NCBI GenBank assembly: GCA_031551515.1
Contig: JAVBNL010000023.1
Location: 35,394 to 99,393 of the forward strand
Direction of reading: 5' to 3'
Source: FLUQ01 sp031551515
Lineage (GTDB): Bacteria; Desulfobacterota; Desulfovibrionia; Desulfovibrionales; Desulfovibrionaceae
Length of the DNA stretch: 64,000 nucleotides
Part shown: positions 33,167 to 41,381 of the stretch, piece by piece
Layout of the letters: every line of letters starts with the position of its first letter
Numbering within the stretch: position 1 is the stretch's first letter
The notes under the pieces: generated by a model
Seen by the model: the letters and a program-made list of their open reading frames with translations, nothing else
Databases searched by the model: none
What the model was told of the DNA's origin: nothing
Program-made: the position numbers and the translations under genes

Positions 33167-34321
33167 CTAGGCCCCAAAGGTTATGATGTCGCCGTTGCCG
33201 AGGTACACGTCGGATTTCGAGCGGAAGCGGGCCGTTCCGTGCACCACGGGATACTTGGCGTCCACGAACTTGCGGGCGGTAATAAGGCCGGTGCAGTGGT
33301 TGCAGCCGATTTTCTGAATATCCCATTTTTTCAGGCCGATGACCAGATCGTCGTATTTGGGATCCCAGTCGTCAAAAGGAGAAATATGCAAGCCGCCATA
33401 CAGGCCGTAGAACTTGTCCCGCTCGTACTTGAGTTCGCGATAGGCCGTGTCCGCGAACAGGATGATGCCCTGATGGCAACAGCCGGTCACGCTGAGCAGG
33501 CCCAGGTCCTTGATGTTGAAGTACAGGGACATTTCACCGTAGACTTTGAGGATGATGGGTATTTCGAACAGATAGAGAGCCATGCCCGGCTGTACGGGGT
33601 GCAGTCCCTTGGCCACTTCCGTGACCTTGCCCCGGTGCCCGGCGTCTTTCAGGTACTGCCGGCCGGAAGGGAAGAAGGTGTGCGGGTGATACACGTGTAT
33701 GTCCGGCCTGTATTTCATGGGCACGGGCACGCCCCAGTAGTGGTCCATATGTTCGTGCGAAATCAGCAGAGCCTTGATTTCGTTGTCGGCCAGCATCTTG
33801 TCTATGCCTTCGCGTTTGAAGGACTGATCCATCCACTCATAGGACCAGCCGGTGTCCAGCAAATATTTGCTGACCTCGCCCTCCAGGGATTCCACCTCGA
33901 TAAGGCAGGAAAAGCCGCCCAGGTTATCGGGGCTGACAGACAGAGTTTTTGAAACCTCCCAGGCTTTTTCCAGATTATTCGGCAAGTATTCCTTGATCTT
34001 GGCGATGCCTTCCTGATAGCTGCCCTTACCGACCCCCTTGCCGTTGCCCAGAGGGCCCCAGTTCAGCGTGTACTGGTCGACGAGCAGGCCGCCGGCTTTG
34101 CGCACGTCCTGCATGAATATATCGTTGTAAAACCAGCTGGTTTCAGAAATGTTGGTTATTTTGACGGATTTGCAAACTCCGAAATCCGTCATCTTTCGTT
34201 GCACCTTGGGCAGAAATGTTTCCCGCATGGGTGAATATGAGAAGAGGCCCATGGCGCCCAGCGCTCCCACGCCGAGGCCCAGCGTCGCTCCTTTAATAAA
34301 GTTTCGTCTGCTTATGGACAT
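33167..34321 (-). CDS. Tat-exported MBL-fold metallo-hydrolase
   Basis: 384 residues with a twin-arginine signal (SRRNFIKGATLGLGVGALG), so it folds and loads metal in the cytoplasm before export. Metal ligands are seen in SHEHMDH (HxHxDH), in TGCCHQG and in GCNHCTG. An N-terminal insertion (DNLGGFSCLIEVESLEGEVSKYLLDTG) gives the usual MBL start. The cysteines near the metal sites are notable. Tat export plus an adjacent CobW GTPase fits a cofactor inserted before secretion. The gene lies 12 bases downstream of the polytopic membrane protein gene. Substrate unknown. Confidence 0.85.
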   Translation of the reverse strand: MSISRRNFIKGATLGLGVGALGAMGLFSYSPMRETFLPKVQRKMTDFGVCKSVKITNISETSWFYNDIFMQDVRKAGGLLVDQYTLNWGPLGNGKGVGKGSYQEGIAKIKEYLPNNLEKAWEVSKTLSVSPDNLGGFSCLIEVESLEGEVSKYLLDTGWSYEWMDQSFKREGIDKMLADNEIKALLISHEHMDHYWGVPVPMKYRPDIHVYHPHTFFPSGRQYLKDAGHRGKVTEVAKGLHPVQPGMALYLFEIPIILKVYGEMSLYFNIKDLGLLSVTGCCHQGIILFADTAYRELKYERDKFYGLYGGLHISPFDDWDPKYDDLVIGLKKWDIQKIGCNHCTGLITARKFVDAKYPVVHGTARFRSKSDVYLGNGDIITFGA

Positions 34322-34333
34322 GGGGCGCCTCCG

Positions 34334-35737
34334 TTACGGAATAAGATTGATGCTTTTGCTGACAACGGGAATAAGCCAGACCGCCAGGAAATAGCCGGCC
34401 ACGCCCACGGCCACGCCCGTCACCACGCCGGGCACCATGCTCGGCTGCCACAGGGGTTCAGCGGCAAAGCGGGCGTGTTCGGCTTCTTTTTCTTCGGCGG
34501 TTTTGGCTTCCAGCTTCCAGCCGGGCCAGTTGTCCATGAACCAGTGGTTGATGATCCAGATGTTGAGCAGCCAGATGGTGGGGATCATGGGGAACTGCTG
34601 CGGGTGCGAGAAGCCCTTCTGCGTGCCCAGGAAGTTGTGCGCGGTGGCATAATACAGGGCGTAGAGGGCCAAGCCCGCGACAATGACGATGCCGGTGCGG
34701 ATCAGGATATTGGCTGCCGTGGAATAGCTGCGCGGCCAGTTGTCACAGTAAAACTGGAGGAAAATTGCCGGCACCAGGAAGAATATGGCGGTTTCGCCCA
34801 CATGCAGCCAGCGCCAGTCAGGGGCGGCGTCGCGGCGATGCCCGCGGATGGCCTCGCCCCAGGCCAGTTCCTGCGCGTACCAGAAAAAGAAGCACAGGGC
34901 CAGGGAAATGGCTATGATGCCGAAAAAGAGCGCCCAGCGTCGGGTCCAGGGGCTTTTGATCAGGCAGAATGGCCAGCGTTCCCAGATGCCTTCCATCAGC
35001 CAGACCACCACGGTGCAGCACATGATCCAGGCGATGTGAAAGTTGCCGGAAACGGTTTTGGCAAAATCTTCCCAATAGGGCGGGGTGATGGATGTGAACG
35101 CTTGCCAGGGATAATACAGGATGCCCATGTGCGAGTGCATGGTCAGAAAATAAATGATGGTGCTCAAAAAGAAGGTCAGCACCCAAATGCTGAAGCCGCG
35201 CACCGGCTGAGGCATGCGCGCCCAGGGTTCGCCTTCCATGGCCACGATCCAGGCCGGGGAGAGCCAGGAAGCGATGGCCGCGAACATCAGACAGGCTGTG
35301 GCCGCATATTCTTCCGCGAAGAACTGGGTTACGCCGGGCAGCTTGGTCAACTGGTCGGGGTTGAAATAGGCCAGGCCGTAGTTGCCGAGAATGCCTTCAA
35401 AAAAACCTTTGATCAGCAGCAGCATGACGGCCACCGCAACCAGGGTCAGCACCAGCCCTTTGGTCACGGGATGCGCCCGCCGCAGCCAGGCGCGGTTGAA
35501 CGGCCAGAAATCGAAAATATAGGCCATCCAGATCAGAATGATCAACAGCCAGCGGCAATAATTGTAGCCCACATAGGGAGTGTACAACCTCATGATGCCG
35601 CGCGGGTCCTGAAAAACCCACCAGGTGGCGGCGAAAATGATCAGAGTGAAAACCAGGTTGACGAGGGCGGGCATGGGACCGCCCCATCGTTTCACGAGCT
35701 TGCGCTCTTCAAGGTAGGGGATATTGCCGTTTTCCAT
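34334..35737 (-). CDS. Polytopic membrane protein of unknown family
   Basis: 467 residues, with 11-13 hydrophobic segments and unusually many Trp, Tyr and His residues. Conserved-looking polar patches within the membrane include MHSHMGILYYPWQAF, SGNFHIAWIMCC and LNIWIINHWFMDNWPGW. The histidines in helices could bind heme or metal. No transporter signature was recognised. GGAGG lies five bases before the ATG. It is the first structural gene after the GntR regulator and is followed by the Tat-exported MBL enzyme, so the two may act together at the periplasmic face. Confidence 0.8.
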   Translation of the reverse strand: MENGNIPYLEERKLVKRWGGPMPALVNLVFTLIIFAATWWVFQDPRGIMRLYTPYVGYNYCRWLLIILIWMAYIFDFWPFNRAWLRRAHPVTKGLVLTLVAVAVMLLLIKGFFEGILGNYGLAYFNPDQLTKLPGVTQFFAEEYAATACLMFAAIASWLSPAWIVAMEGEPWARMPQPVRGFSIWVLTFFLSTIIYFLTMHSHMGILYYPWQAFTSITPPYWEDFAKTVSGNFHIAWIMCCTVVVWLMEGIWERWPFCLIKSPWTRRWALFFGIIAISLALCFFFWYAQELAWGEAIRGHRRDAAPDWRWLHVGETAIFFLVPAIFLQFYCDNWPRSYSTAANILIRTGIVIVAGLALYALYYATAHNFLGTQKGFSHPQQFPMIPTIWLLNIWIINHWFMDNWPGWKLEAKTAEEKEAEHARFAAEPLWQPSMVPGVVTGVAVGVAGYFLAVWLIPVVSKSINLIP

Positions 35738-35842
35738 ACAGCCTCCTTGTCACGGAAAAAACGACCAACGATATCGCCCGGAATCCGGACGGAACACCCA
35801 TGATCTGCGGCAGACAAGTCACGCCCCGCGGGGCGGAAGAGT

Positions 35843-36517
35843 CTATGTCGAAGCGGTTCCCGGCGTCTCAGGAGAGCGGCAGACCCGCAGCAGCAGTTCC
35901 GCGTAGCGCATGGCGTGCGCCCCCGCCTCTTCCGGCTGGCCCCGGCGAACGCCGCCGAGAAGGCCGGCCAGTTCCGCAAACAGCAGTTCCCGGTCGGCCT
36001 TGGAGGCCAACCCGATGCATTCGGAAAAGAAACGGCCTTGCGGAATCACCTGCCCGGCGGCCGCAGCCACGCGCGCGTTGTGCGCCCATTCCGCCACGGC
36101 CCGCAGAAAGATCCGCTGCGCCCGCGCGAACTCGGCGGCCGAGCCGGTATGCACGGCAAGACCCACATGGCTGAGCTTCGACTCAAGTTCCAGCAGGCCC
36201 GCCGGCCGCGCCCAACGGGCGCACAGGGCCGCCACGGGCGGGAACAGGGCCGTCAGGCCGGCAAGGCGGGCGTGAAAATCCTGGCGCGTATTGAGGCTGA
36301 GCTGTCCGGGCACGGCCTGCACAAAGGTGCCGCTACCCCGCCGCGAACCGAGAATTCCCCTTCCCTGCAGAACCTGAAGGGCGTTGCGCAAAGTGTTGCG
36401 GCTGACCCCGAGGGATTGGGCCAGCTGGCGCTCTGGCGGCAGCCTTTCATACAGCTTCCACCCGCCGGACCGGATACGTTCTTCTAAAAGAACCTCTATT
36501 TCCTGCTGCTTTTCCAT
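35843..36517 (-). CDS. GntR-family transcriptional regulator
   Basis: 224 residues. The winged helix is clear (YERLPPERQLAQSLGVSRNTLRNALQVLQGRGILGSRRGSGTFV). The C-terminal part is alanine/leucine-rich and helical, most like an FCD domain, though its metal histidines are less obvious than in the GntR protein at 13790-14512. The ATG at 36517 is taken; a GTG and a TTG lie in frame up to 12 bases upstream. It probably controls the membrane/MBL/CobW cluster 105 bases downstream. An 11-base palindrome at 36558-36568 is a candidate operator. Confidence 0.85.
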   Translation of the reverse strand: MEKQQEIEVLLEERIRSGGWKLYERLPPERQLAQSLGVSRNTLRNALQVLQGRGILGSRRGSGTFVQAVPGQLSLNTRQDFHARLAGLTALFPPVAALCARWARPAGLLELESKLSHVGLAVHTGSAAEFARAQRIFLRAVAEWAHNARVAAAAGQVIPQGRFFSECIGLASKADRELLFAELAGLLGGVRRGQPEEAGAHAMRYAELLLRVCRSPETPGTAST

Positions 36518-36557
36518 AGTTCGCACCAAGAGCGCGACTCGCTCTGCCTGCAGAATA

Positions 36558-36568
36558 CGTGAATCACG
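36558..36568. promoter_or_regulatory. Candidate operator for the GntR regulator
   Basis: CGTGAATCACG is a perfect palindrome around one base, 40 bases upstream of the GntR ATG. Its size fits a GntR half-turn site. Binding is inferred from position only. Confidence 0.35.
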
Positions 36569-36631
36569 CTTAATGCCAACAAATAACTGATACCTAGGTT
36601 GTAAATTTATATCATGCCAATATAAAAAAAC

Positions 36632-36662
36632 AAAAAAGCCCTATTGGCTCTACCAATAGGGC
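36632..36662 (-). terminator. Intrinsic terminator for the PAS-domain gene
   Basis: Ten-base perfect arms GCCCTATTGG/CCAATAGGGC around a five-base loop (36638-36662). On the minus strand it is followed by six T and further T-rich sequence. It ends the transcript of the PAS-protein gene before the GntR promoter. Confidence 0.92.
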
Positions 36663-36694
36663 AAAATCCCTCGAAACCGAAAAGGGTTGCAGCA

Positions 36695-37945
36695 TCAGGG
36701 CCGGGGCCTGCCCCTGAAGACGGCGCCCGCGAATGCCGGAGCGAGCACCTCATAATGCTCGGCGGCCGCCAGAGAGAAAGCGCCGGGGTGCACGGAGCAG
36801 AGGATGAGCACGGCCCGCAGCCGGTTGTGGCGATAGAACGGACGCGCGAAATACGACCTGATTCCGCGGGGTACGAAAAGAACCCAATCAATGGATTTAA
36901 TGCTGTCCAAGGTATCGTCCACCACAAGATAATTCAGGCCGTGGCGCTCGATATTCTGGGCAATGGTCCCTTCATAGGCGAAGGTCTGGCCCCACATGTC
37001 CGCGCAGGGTTTTCCCGCGCCGTATACGGTCACATGGCCCTTGTCCGCGTGGATGTCGGAATAGATGATGCCGTCGTAGGCGTGCGGCTCATGGCTGGCC
37101 AGCATGCATTCCAGGGCTTCGCGCAGGGAAGAGGCGCGAGAAACCTCGCGCACGAGCGCGTCCGCGGGAGTACCGGGAGAGGGACGGCGACCGCCGCCGG
37201 GCGGGCGCTTCTGCCCCGCGACGTTCAGAAAAGAAAGCCGCAGCAGGCGTCTGCTGCCGGCGGAAGCGGCGGTCAGGCGCATTTCGCTGTTGACCGTCAG
37301 GCCGCTGGGCAATTTCAGGGTCAGCGCCCCGCCCCATACCCCTTCGGCAACGGCGGTTTCCAGCGCTTGCCGCACCGTGGCGGCCGCGCCGCGAGGCACC
37401 AGAGACTCGAAAGGCAAGCCGTTTTTCACAAGGTCGCCGCCCAGCAGAATGGCCGCTTCCTGGTTTCGGGCGACCACGGTTCCGCTTGCGGGGTCGATCA
37501 GCAGCACGGGGTAATTAGCTACCGAACGGCATTGCGGCCAATGGTTGCCGTCGAGGCCTTCCGCCTCCGGCAGTATGTATTCCGGGGCGAGTTGCAGGGT
37601 TCCGTGGTAGAACCAATTTTCTCCGGAACCGGGCCAGCCTTGCAGAAAAAGCCAGCCGCGAGGGTCCGCCGAAAGGCGAAAGAGCGCGCTGGCGGGAATT
37701 CCTGCGGCCATGGCTTCCCAGAACTCCGTCAATTGCAGATGGTCTTCCGCCAGAATCTGCCTGCGCCGGAAGGAAGCGTCTTTCAGCAGCAGGGCCGTGT
37801 TTTCGCCCAGGTCAGGGTGCCGCCAGTCTTTGACGATCTCAAGGCGCGACCGGGGCACTTCAATGCTCCAGATAAGACCGGGAAAATGCGCGGCCCATGC
37901 GGCCGCGCTTTCGGATTTTATGTGGAGAGCCGGTTTCGTGTACAT
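36695..37945 (-). CDS. PAS-domain protein with no recognisable output domain
   Basis: 416 residues. A PAS-like domain is suggested around residues 140-240 (NYPVLLIDPASGTVVARNQEAAILLGGDLVKNGLPFESLVPRG). A C-terminal GAF-like domain follows (SSLREALECMLASHEPHAYDGIIYSDIHADKGHVTVYGAG through FARPFYRHNRLRAVLILCSVH). No kinase, GGDEF, EAL or helix-turn-helix was found, so it may be a stand-alone sensor acting through protein contacts. There is no signal peptide. It is a single-gene unit, closed by a strong terminator. The ribosome site is poor, so the start is less certain than the frame. Confidence 0.7.
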   Translation of the reverse strand: MYTKPALHIKSESAAAWAAHFPGLIWSIEVPRSRLEIVKDWRHPDLGENTALLLKDASFRRRQILAEDHLQLTEFWEAMAAGIPASALFRLSADPRGWLFLQGWPGSGENWFYHGTLQLAPEYILPEAEGLDGNHWPQCRSVANYPVLLIDPASGTVVARNQEAAILLGGDLVKNGLPFESLVPRGAAATVRQALETAVAEGVWGGALTLKLPSGLTVNSEMRLTAASAGSRRLLRLSFLNVAGQKRPPGGGRRPSPGTPADALVREVSRASSLREALECMLASHEPHAYDGIIYSDIHADKGHVTVYGAGKPCADMWGQTFAYEGTIAQNIERHGLNYLVVDDTLDSIKSIDWVLFVPRGIRSYFARPFYRHNRLRAVLILCSVHPGAFSLAAAEHYEVLAPAFAGAVFRGRPRP

Positions 37946-38072
37946 GCAAGTGCTGCCTGTTCGCGGCCAAACGCCGCGTCATTTAGAACAGTTAACGCTT
38001 GAAATATCGCTTGACGGCGAGCAAAGTTCGCCCACGCCTATTTTGCGGCAGGGATTTTCAAAAAAATCCTTG

Positions 38073-38588
38073 TTACAAACCGTATTGGTATTTGACGGCC
38101 ATGACCAGCGAAATATCGTTATGGCCAAGGCTGGCCGGACGCTTCACCACGCCGCTCGCGCCGCGCAGGGCCGCTTCCGCCGCCCGGTCGAGAATCGCGT
38201 TTCCGGAAGAATTGGCCAGCGAAATACCGTGAAAGGTTCCGTCGGGCGACACGGTGAAAGAAAACCAGGCCATCCCGATCAAACTGTTGTTCGCTTCGGC
38301 CGAGATGAACCGCCGCGCATGAATGGCATTGGAAACGGCGTCAAGATAGGCGTTGCGTTCTTTCCGCCGGTTGTCAGCCCCGTCGCCCGGCGGCAGGGTT
38401 TCTGAAATGCTCTCAATGGCCAGGGTGACGGTTTCGCTGAACATGGGAGCGGACGAGGTCAATTCCTGGCTGAGGCGCTGCCCCATGCCCGGCCGGGCCG
38501 TCGTTTGCGCCCAGTGCGCCTGCAACAGCATGAAGTGCAGAAAAAGAGAGATACACACCGCCGCGCGGAACCGCGCCAGGTCCGTCAT
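38073..38588 (-). CDS. TonB-like energy-transducing protein
   Basis: 171 residues. One N-terminal membrane helix (FRAAVCISLFLHFMLLQAHWAQ) is followed by a short periplasmic part. It ends in a TonB C-terminal-like domain (IGMAWFSFTVSPDGTFHGISLANSSGNAILDRAAEAALRG). The usual proline-rich spacer is almost missing, so the protein is short. It overlaps exbD as ATGA, fixing the start at 38588. It works with ExbB and ExbD to energise an outer-membrane receptor, whose gene is not in the window. Confidence 0.82.
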   Translation of the reverse strand: MTDLARFRAAVCISLFLHFMLLQAHWAQTTARPGMGQRLSQELTSSAPMFSETVTLAIESISETLPPGDGADNRRKERNAYLDAVSNAIHARRFISAEANNSLIGMAWFSFTVSPDGTFHGISLANSSGNAILDRAAEAALRGASGVVKRPASLGHNDISLVMAVKYQYGL

Positions 38589-39082
38589 TGCCTGCCCCGC
38601 CGCTGCCCTGCTTCGTTTTCTCCGGTTTCGCCCGCGCCTTCCTGCCCCGTGGCGATGACCAGTTTGTCTCCGCCCATGGTGCGCACCACGTCGACGATGC
38701 GCACAAGCGCGGCCACCGGGGCATTGGGGGCGGCCCGCAGCACGAGGCTTCTGGGCTCCGTAAACCCGGCTAGCCTGTCGGTCTCCGTCCGGTAGCGCAA
38801 AAATTCGCCGAGCCTCTCTGGGGCCAAGGTCTTTCCTTCGCAAGAAAGGCTGCCGTCCGCGGCCAGACGCAGTTCAAGTATCCGCCCGGCCAGGGGGCGG
38901 CTGCTCTTGGCGGGTGGCAGTTCGACATCCATGCCGCGCACGGCGAAAGCGGCCGCCACGATGAAAAAGATGAGCAGAATGAAAACCACGTCGAGCAGCG
39001 GGGTAATATCAGGCCCTTCCGCCTCGTCCTGCGCGAAAAGGCCGGCAGGCCTGAAAGGGGCGGGGCACGATCTAGGCGGCAC
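38585..39082 (-). CDS. exbD: ExbD/TolR-type biopolymer transport protein
   Basis: 165 residues with a single N-terminal helix. It carries the conserved aspartate in GPDITPLLDVVFILLIFFIVAA, which conducts protons in ExbD/TolR, and a periplasmic domain ending in a Gly/Glu/Arg-rich tail. The start is a GTG at 39082 overlapping the exbB stop by 11 bases. It pairs with ExbB and the short TonB-like protein downstream. Confidence 0.88.
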   Translation of the reverse strand: MPPRSCPAPFRPAGLFAQDEAEGPDITPLLDVVFILLIFFIVAAAFAVRGMDVELPPAKSSRPLAGRILELRLAADGSLSCEGKTLAPERLGEFLRYRTETDRLAGFTEPRSLVLRAAPNAPVAALVRIVDVVRTMGGDKLVIATGQEGAGETGENEAGQRRGRQ

Positions 39083-39704
39083 GGCCGTTCTCCCCGGGTT
39101 CTTCGCAAAGCGCGAAGAACCCGCTGGTCAGACGGTACAGGGCACTGATGACGAGCCGCTTGCGGCTGAGAAACCAGTACTGGACCAGCAGCGCCGGAAT
39201 CGCGATGGTCAACCCGGCCGCCGTGGTTAAAAGCGCCTGCCAGATGCCCTCGGCCAGCACCATCAGGTCCACGCCGCCCTGGGCCGCGGCAAGGCGGGAA
39301 AAAGTGTTGATCATGCCCAGAACCGTACCCAAAAGGCCCAAAAGCGGGGCCGCCCGGACGATCACGCCGAGCAGCGGCAGGCGGGTATCAAGCCTGCCGT
39401 TGATTTCCTGGGCGAAGATATCCAAAACTTCGTGATTCCGAACAGCATCGTCGCCGCCCCGGCACATCCGCCGGAGCTCTTCGAAATAGGGGCCGAATAC
39501 CGGGTGAGAAACGGGCAGAACCGCATCAAGGGCTCTCGCGTCCCGGCTGCTCAAAGCGGCGGTAAGCGCGGCGGCCTGTTTCGCGGACGGAAACCCGAGC
39601 CCTGCATAAAACATGGCGCGCTCAATGGTTATGGCCAAAGCCAGAGCCGAAAGGGCGAGAAGCGGCCACATCACCCATCCGCCCTGTTGCATAATTGTTG
39701 CCAT
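39072..39704 (-). CDS. exbB: MotA/TolQ/ExbB-type proton channel protein
   Basis: 210 residues with three membrane helices. The family region is GRLDTRLPLLGVIVRAAPLLGLLGTVLGMINTFSRLAAAQGG, and LAEGIWQALLTTAAGLTIAIPALLVQYWFL gives the pore helices. GGAG lies seven bases before the ATG. It is the first gene of a three-gene ExbB-ExbD-TonB operon. The length and motif fit ExbB rather than TolQ, and no tolA, tolB or pal is adjacent. Confidence 0.9.
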   Translation of the reverse strand: MATIMQQGGWVMWPLLALSALALAITIERAMFYAGLGFPSAKQAAALTAALSSRDARALDAVLPVSHPVFGPYFEELRRMCRGGDDAVRNHEVLDIFAQEINGRLDTRLPLLGVIVRAAPLLGLLGTVLGMINTFSRLAAAQGGVDLMVLAEGIWQALLTTAAGLTIAIPALLVQYWFLSRKRLVISALYRLTSGFFALCEEPGENGRAA

Positions 39705-39863
39705 GGCATCTCCGGAAAAAAGGGAGTCGGAAAGAGTTGCCCGAAGCGCCGCGCAAGACGCCTCCGCGCGTTACAGCCCAGACATAATGGAATTGGAACA
39801 GCGCCGCAAGGTGCGGCCCAAAGAAAAGCCCTTACGACTTACATCATAAGAGCTTGAATTCTT

Positions 39864-39940
<77 letters not shown>

Positions 39941-39968
39941 GCGTTTCCCGCTGATAGGCGGGAAGGTG

Positions 39969-39997
39969 TGTGTAGCCTTGCAACGCCGCCGTGTCAA
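39969..39997 (-). promoter_or_regulatory. Promoter of tRNA-Arg
   Basis: On the minus strand a perfect -35 box TTGACA is followed by exactly 17 bases and a -10 box TACACA. The tRNA 5' end lies about 28 bases past the -10 box. The same box pair type precedes the porin gene. Confidence 0.7.
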
Positions 39998-40123
39998 GCG
40001 AACCCGCAATTCCGCAGCGGCCGCGTCTTGATTCTTCCGGGTGGACGAAGTAGATTTTGCCGCGGTGAAGGACGCGGACTCCCAGTTCATAAACCCGATC
40101 TACACTCGATGTATTGACGCGAC

Positions 40124-41263
40124 GTGAAAAAAAACGAAGCAGCCATGACCCGAACCGCGAAGCCCGGCGCTGTGCAGCGGGCGCGCCTCTACTTCGATCC
40201 CGCCGTTCCCGCCTGGCTGGATCTGATTTTTGCCGCGTCGGCCGCCGGGGCTTTCGCTGCCGCCGGTACTCTTCGCAACCCGCAGAATATGACGCCGCAA
40301 GCTCTGGCCTGTATCGGCCTCGCCGCCGTGTGCGCCGTTCTGGCGGCCTCGCTCCGCTGCTCTGTATTGCGGCGCAAAGAAGGCATGGAGCGCCGCCTGC
40401 CGCTTTTTTCCGTCATTCTGGCGCATCTCGCAGGCCTGGCGGTCTGGAAGATGACCTCGTTCCAGCACCTGGAAGCGCTTCCTTCGTGGTGGTTTTTTCT
40501 GCTGCGCGCAATCTGCATCGGCGCGCTGTGCGCCTGGGCCGCCGCCCACCGGCCTCTGATGAGCCTCTCGGCCCGCGCCGCCGCCTTTTGCGAAAAACAC
40601 GTCAACGCGCCCGGCAGCCTTTTCGGCGCGGCTTTGTTGTGCATCGCCCTGTTGACCTGCTGGTACACGCCCGCCACGCTGTACGCCTCAAACCCGGACT
40701 TTTTTTACGAGCCCCTGCCGCAGCTTGCCGCCCGTCTTAGCCTGCGGGGCCTTGTGTTTATGGCGTCCGTCTGGCTCTTTTATTGCCTGGCGAACGCCCG
40801 TCTTAAACCCTATCTTGCCGCCGTCGCGGCCTGGGCCGCTGTCTCCTGCCTGCTTTTCACTTTCTTAGCAACAACCGATCACAACGCCATGAACGGTTTT
40901 CTGCTGGCCAACCCGGCCTCGCTCAAAACACCGCTGGCCGCTCTGGTGGATATTGCCGTGCTTTTGACCGCAGCGGCAGCGGTCCGGCTGATTCTGCGCG
41001 CCACAAAAGCCGTCGGCAAAGGCTCTTCCGCTCTCGCCACGCTGTTGCAGGCGGCCTCTCTCGCGCTGATTCTCATGAGCGCATGGCACATCGCGGGCGC
41101 GCCCAACACCCCGGCGCCGGGCAAGTCGCTTTCCGCCGCAAGCCGGGCTCCCTTTCTGGCCGCGACGGGCCTGTTTCGCGCGGCCCCCTGGCTGCTGCGG
41201 CCGCATATCTATGACGGCGGCTCCTGGCTGAACACCCAAACCGCGAGCCGCAGCACGCATTAA
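40124..41263 (+). CDS. Polytopic membrane protein of unknown function
   Basis: 379 residues, with about ten hydrophobic helices and a hydrophilic C-terminal 60 residues. No family motif was recognised. The organisation (membrane part plus short C-terminal tail) resembles the membrane half of sulfatase/phosphoethanolamine-transferase-type proteins, but no such catalytic domain follows, so a truncation or a separate small family is possible. The start is a GTG at 40124; an ATG at 40145 is an alternative, and neither has a clear ribosome site. No co-transcribed partner. Confidence 0.65.
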   Translation: MKKNEAAMTRTAKPGAVQRARLYFDPAVPAWLDLIFAASAAGAFAAAGTLRNPQNMTPQALACIGLAAVCAVLAASLRCSVLRRKEGMERRLPLFSVILAHLAGLAVWKMTSFQHLEALPSWWFFLLRAICIGALCAWAAAHRPLMSLSARAAAFCEKHVNAPGSLFGAALLCIALLTCWYTPATLYASNPDFFYEPLPQLAARLSLRGLVFMASVWLFYCLANARLKPYLAAVAAWAAVSCLLFTFLATTDHNAMNGFLLANPASLKTPLAALVDIAVLLTAAAAVRLILRATKAVGKGSSALATLLQAASLALILMSAWHIAGAPNTPAPGKSLSAASRAPFLAATGLFRAAPWLLRPHIYDGGSWLNTQTASRSTH

Positions 41264-41381
41264 ACCACAACAAAGCCTCGCCTCTTGATGTTCGCATCGT
41301 TTTCTGACACGCTCTTTGGCGTTTTGGAAATGTTTTGCCACTGTTTTGCCGCGGCGAACCGCCGCTAAAGAAGGCTCCCTC

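Noticed and set aside
34475..35803. 442-codon open frame on the plus strand
   Set aside because: Antisense of the polytopic membrane protein gene, which has a strong ribosome site and clear hydrophobic segments.
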